The position numbers were made by a program, and so were the translations under genes. Below, one piece after another: positions 61,550-64,000 of a DNA stretch of 64,000 nt (its first letter is position 1; every line of letters begins with the position of its first letter). Source of the DNA: an uncultured Christensenella sp. (GTDB lineage Bacteria > Bacillota > Clostridia > Christensenellales > Pumilibacteraceae); NCBI GenBank assembly GCA_949948895.1, contig CATLHE010000001.1, forward strand, positions 394,776-458,775, written 5' to 3'. Under the pieces are notes generated by a model. That model searched no databases. It was given only the letters and a program-made list of their open reading frames with translations, and had not been told where the DNA came from.

Positions 61550-61621
61550 AACGCCGAGCGGACAAAGGCGTCGCCGCTGAACCGCTTGGCGATCGCCTTT
61601 GTGTTCTCGCTCGGCGGCGTT
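61550..61621. other. large three-tier hairpin next to the candidate origin
   Basis: Three nested stems are stacked: AACGCCGAGCG with CGCTCGGCG(g)CGTT, ACAAAGGCG with CGCCTTTGT (nine perfect pairs) and TCGCC with GGCGA, around a 12-base loop. With the neighbouring hairpin it makes a structured block of about 160 bases in otherwise A+T-rich DNA. Confidence 0.65.
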
Positions 61622-62045
61622 ATGCGGTAGTTTGTCGTGTCGGTAAATTGTTGTGCGGCGGTATGCTTTATTTTGCGTTGCCCGTTACGACGGCTTACGG
61701 CGATTTCCACTATCTCGGTATATATGTGTGGGCTTATATAAAATATTTTCAAAAAATACCCTTACATAATGCTGTTTTCGTGGCTTTAATATAGAGAGTG
61801 TTTTATTCCAAACATTAGAATTTGATTAAATTTTTGCAAAAGGGGTTGTATTTTGCAAAAAAGTGTCCTTGGTATAGTGTAGGGATATTTGTGCATACGA
61901 CCGAACTTTTACTGCTTTTTGACCTATAAATTATGGACGGTAAAAATATTTACAAGAAATTTTTGCCGTTATAGGGTGAAATTTTATATTAGTTAGTGGA
62001 GGGCGTAAAACCTTTCATATAAAAATCTATAAGGAGGTTTATTCA

Positions 62046-62177
62046 ATGCTCAATACAAAGCTCGACGTCGTTGTTGTCGGAACGCCCGACATAACGAAGC
62101 TGCCTACAAGCGAACAAAGAGCATTCTTTGAAACGCTGTACGCAAGAGTTTTGGAATTGGCAAAGAAAAAGGAGTAA
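62046..62177 (+). CDS. small protein of the mobile element, 43 aa
   Basis: Too short for the ORF track, but well supported: a perfect AAGGAGG (62031-62037) sits eight bases before the ATG. The product has a hydrophobic strand (LDVVVVGTPD) and a helix ending in KKKE. Its position as first gene before the replication initiator suggests a copy-control or accessory role, which is inference only. Confidence 0.7.
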   Translation: MLNTKLDVVVVGTPDITKLPTSEQRAFFETLYARVLELAKKKE

Positions 62178-62415
62178 CACCCTTTAAGGGCAATAACAAC
62201 AACCGAATAGAGAGATAGCTTAATATATAGTTTATTTAATCGATTGCGTACTGCCACAGGTCGAGCATAGAGCGTCCGAATAAAAAAGGAGCGTGCCGCA
62301 AGGAAAAGAGAGCAAGTACAAAATAAAGCAAAAGCTACTGTTTTGTATTTGTCCTTTTTTCTTTGCCGTAAATTCCGAAACACCACCCACAAAAAACAAA
62401 AAAGGAGAACGCACT
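62178..62415 (+). other. leader region of the rep gene
   Basis: No gene with a ribosome binding site. A TACAAAA / TTTTGTA hairpin lies around 62320-62350, followed by a T-rich stretch (GTCCTTTTTTC), which could act as an attenuator before rep. Confidence 0.4.
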
Positions 62416-63288
62416 ATGCCGTATAGAAATTGCAAAATCTATTCCGACGGCGGTCATTACATAGCCATACCGAGCGAAAACTTTTCGCACGGCAAAAAGC
62501 GGTCGAAGTCACCGATAAAAGAACAGCCCCACAAAGCCGAGTTTGAAACGGCTTACAAAAACAGTCAAGCATTGCCGAAAAAGGAACGCAAGGACTTTAT
62601 AACCGAACAAATAAAGAACGAGTTTAATTCGTCCGAACAAGCAAAGCAATATGTCGAACAGCAAACCGAGCGCAAGAAAACAAACGCCATAAAACGCCGA
62701 GTAAGATTATTTCGTAAAGTGCATTTGCAAGAGTGGAATTACTTTGTAACATTTACATATTCTAATGAGCTTCACGACGAAAATACTTTTAAGAAAAAGC
62801 TAATGAATACGCTTAAACACCTTGTAAGCCGTAAAGGTTGGAAATACATAGGCGTATGGGAACGAAGCCCCGAAAAGCAAAGACTTCATTTTCACGGAAT
62901 ATTTTACATACCCGAAATGATTGGCGAATTAAAAGCCGTAACCGATTACGATACCGTATCTCACCGAAAACAAACAACATACCAAAACACGCATTTTCTG
63001 AAACACTTCGGGCGAAACGATTTTAAGGCGTTAATGCCCTACGATATTGACCGTTCCGTTAGGTATATACTCAAATACATAGAAAAGAGCGGCGAAAGAT
63101 TATGCTACGGTGGAAAATTGCCGACATACATAAAGAGCCATATACTCGATGACGATGTACTTTGTCCGTATGGAGTGGCAAACAAAAAGCTATTGTTATT
63201 CGACGATTTCACTTGTATTGACGACGACGGCGTAGTTATGGGCAAGGCTTCGCCGGAAGTAATAAAAAATATGCCCAAGTGCAATTAA
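62416..63288 (+). CDS. HUH-endonuclease replication initiator (rolling-circle Rep)
   Basis: About 290 residues from the ATG at 62416, which follows AAGGAG by ten bases; the tracked start at 62293 is a GTG in the leader. Three HUH motifs are visible in order: FVTFTY (~110-115), LHFHGIF with the metal-binding H158 and H160, and RYILKY with two candidate catalytic tyrosines Y217 and Y221 spaced YxxxY as in the phiX174 gpA group. It should nick a double-strand origin and start rolling-circle replication. A Lys/Arg-rich N-terminal ~100 residues may bind DNA. The candidate origin at 61465-61520 supports this. Confidence 0.82.
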   Translation: MPYRNCKIYSDGGHYIAIPSENFSHGKKRSKSPIKEQPHKAEFETAYKNSQALPKKERKDFITEQIKNEFNSSEQAKQYVEQQTERKKTNAIKRRVRLFRKVHLQEWNYFVTFTYSNELHDENTFKKKLMNTLKHLVSRKGWKYIGVWERSPEKQRLHFHGIFYIPEMIGELKAVTDYDTVSHRKQTTYQNTHFLKHFGRNDFKALMPYDIDRSVRYILKYIEKSGERLCYGGKLPTYIKSHILDDDVLCPYGVANKKLLLFDDFTCIDDDGVVMGKASPEVIKNMPKCN

Positions 63289-63291
63289 CTC

Positions 63292-63482
63292 TTTTGTCTT
63301 TCGCGGTGGGAGCGTAAACGATTTCGGCTGCGCCGTCAAGGGAAAAAATTTTGCAAAGAACAGTAAAATAAAAGACACTGACGCAAAATATTTTCGTGAT
63401 CCTTGACGGCGACGAGAGAATAGTAACGGTTTTAGCAATTCACAGCCGAAACCGTTTGTTTCGCTCCCGTCGAAAGACAAAA
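63292..63482. repeat. large nested inverted repeat between rep and the recombinase gene
   Basis: Four successive blocks of the left side pair with the right side in reverse order: TTTTGTCTTTCG with CGAAAGACAAAA, GGGAGCG with CGCTCCC, TTTCGGCTG with CAGCCGAAA, and CGCCGTCAAGG with CCTTGACGGCG, then GAAAAAATTTTGC with GCAAAATATTTTC. The right arm carries one ~30-base insertion. It could be a single-strand origin or a structured RNA. Confidence 0.8.
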
Positions 63483-63513
63483 TAAAAAAACAATCTAAAA
63501 GGAGATTTCTCAA

Positions 63514-63993
63514 ATGAAAACAGCAGTAATTTATGCTCGATATTCGAGTGACAGCCAAACCGAGCAAAGTATTGACGGACAACTCCGAGTATGTACGGAA
63601 TACGCCAAGAACAACGACATACTCATACTCGACACCTACATAGACCGCGCTATGACGGGTACGAATGATAATCGCCCCGATTTTCAGCGTATGATTAAAG
63701 ACAGTGCGAAAAAGACGTTTCAAATCGTACTTGTTTACAAATTCGACCGTTTTAGCCGTAACAAATACGAAACGGCTATGCACAAGAAAACGCTCAAAGA
63801 TAACGGCGTTAAAGTCGTATCGGCTACCGAGTATATTCCCGACAGCCCCGAAGCAATTATACTCGAAAGTATGCTCGAAGGGTTTGAGCATACAAATGGA
63901 CACAATAAATTAAAATCAGAATTAAAGCAGTCAATTCAATGTAAAATAACAATGCCGCCATTGAGCAAATCTCTAATGGCGGCATTGTTGTAG
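63514..63993 (+). pseudogene. truncated large serine recombinase
   Basis: The first ~128 residues are the catalytic resolvase domain of a large serine recombinase (integrase): catalytic Ser in YARYSSDSQTEQS, YIDRAMTGTNDNRPDF and VYKFDRFSRNKYE, and EAIILESMLEGF. Family members are about 500 residues; here the frame leaves the family at EGF and ends after ~30 unrelated residues that read through an inverted repeat. The gene is therefore broken, or the sequence is joined wrongly near 63890. AAAGGAGA precedes the ATG. It would have integrated or excised the element. Confidence 0.82.
63951..63986. terminator. 12-bp perfect inverted repeat at the window edge
   Basis: AATGCCGCCATT and AATGGCGGCATT pair perfectly across a 12-base loop. 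It may be a terminator or the end of an inserted element that truncated the recombinase gene. Confidence 0.6.
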
Positions 63994-64000
63994 CTAAAAA

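Larger units (their letters stand above)
61370..62045. other. non-coding control region of the mobile element
   Basis: A 676-base stretch without a credible gene (the two tracked ORFs here are read through the hairpins). It holds both GC-rich hairpins, two TTTTGCAAAA direct repeats near 61835-61860, a TATAGT-like -10 box near 61875 and a further hairpin ACGGTAAAAAT / ATTTTTGCCGT at 61937-61969, ending in the AAGGAGG of the small gene at 62046. Confidence 0.6.

Noticed and set aside
61450-61794. ORFs on both strands through the GC-rich hairpins
   Set aside because: Both frames are read through perfect inverted repeats, lack ribosome binding sites and have low-complexity Arg-rich products. The region is better explained as a structured origin.

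Overview
The window looks like a chromosomal segment of a Gram-positive anaerobe of the class Clostridia. The evidence is the gene content and architecture: Clostridia-style housekeeping operons, lipoproteins with lipoboxes, sigma-A promoters of TTGACA/TATAAT type, domain-swapped GH3 enzymes of the kind known from Ruminococcus and Butyrivibrio, and no outer-membrane functions. Base composition is moderate in most genes and clearly more A+T-rich in the accessory genes near both ends. A Christensenellales-like gut lineage is a guess, not shown. Nothing here is a tRNA or rRNA gene that I can defend.

Region 1 (1-31.7 kb) is core metabolism plus a sugar locus. A ten-gene minus-strand operon (11.1 to 1.4 kb) runs nth, obg, a nadD-yqeK-rsfS triple fusion, a PAP2 phosphatase, an ECF S-component/TsaE fusion, tsaB, rimI, an alpha/beta hydrolase, a membrane-domain murF and an SDR. 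It is followed on the map by a DUF3343/cysteine desulfurase divergent pair and two small unknown genes. A second nine-gene minus-strand operon (21.7 to 13.2 kb) runs apbE, a NusG-II protein, a Gx-type transporter, an aminotransferase, tyrS, yigZ, ilvE, metY and a PucR-type regulator. birA diverges from it. The L-rhamnose locus (32.7 to 23.7 kb) holds a DeoR regulator divergent from rhaB-rhaA-rhaD-GH78 rhamnosidase, then a GPH sugar transporter with a long coiled-coil tail and a GT2 glycosyltransferase.

Region 2 (32.8-54.2 kb) is the most unusual part. A single minus-strand operon of about 20 kb and ten genes is built from two diverged copies of one five-gene cassette: a membrane-tethered, domain-permuted GH3 glycosidase, a four-helix membrane protein, a one-helix protein with Ig-like ectodomain, and two lipoproteins. 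Several of these proteins share a recurrent ~95-residue module that I do not recognise. A GH128-like lipoprotein glucanase is transcribed divergently, so beta-glucan (possibly beta-1,3-glucan) attack at the cell surface is a reasonable inference.

Region 3 (54.2-64 kb) is accessory: a flavin-reductase-like protein, unknown genes, a leaderless membrane-bound XRE regulator with a SAP-domain partner, tandem XRE repressor genes behind 29-bp repeats, and a mobile element. The element has an HUH rolling-circle initiator (YxxxY type), a GC-rich hairpin carrying CTTGATAATA (the pC194-type nick motif), a large nested inverted repeat and a truncated serine recombinase at the window edge.

A cross-cutting observation is translation initiation. 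Four genes (nth, apbE, birA and the XRE regulator at 59388) have a near-consensus promoter whose -10 box ends exactly six bases before the start codon, with no Shine-Dalgarno sequence, which predicts leaderless mRNAs.
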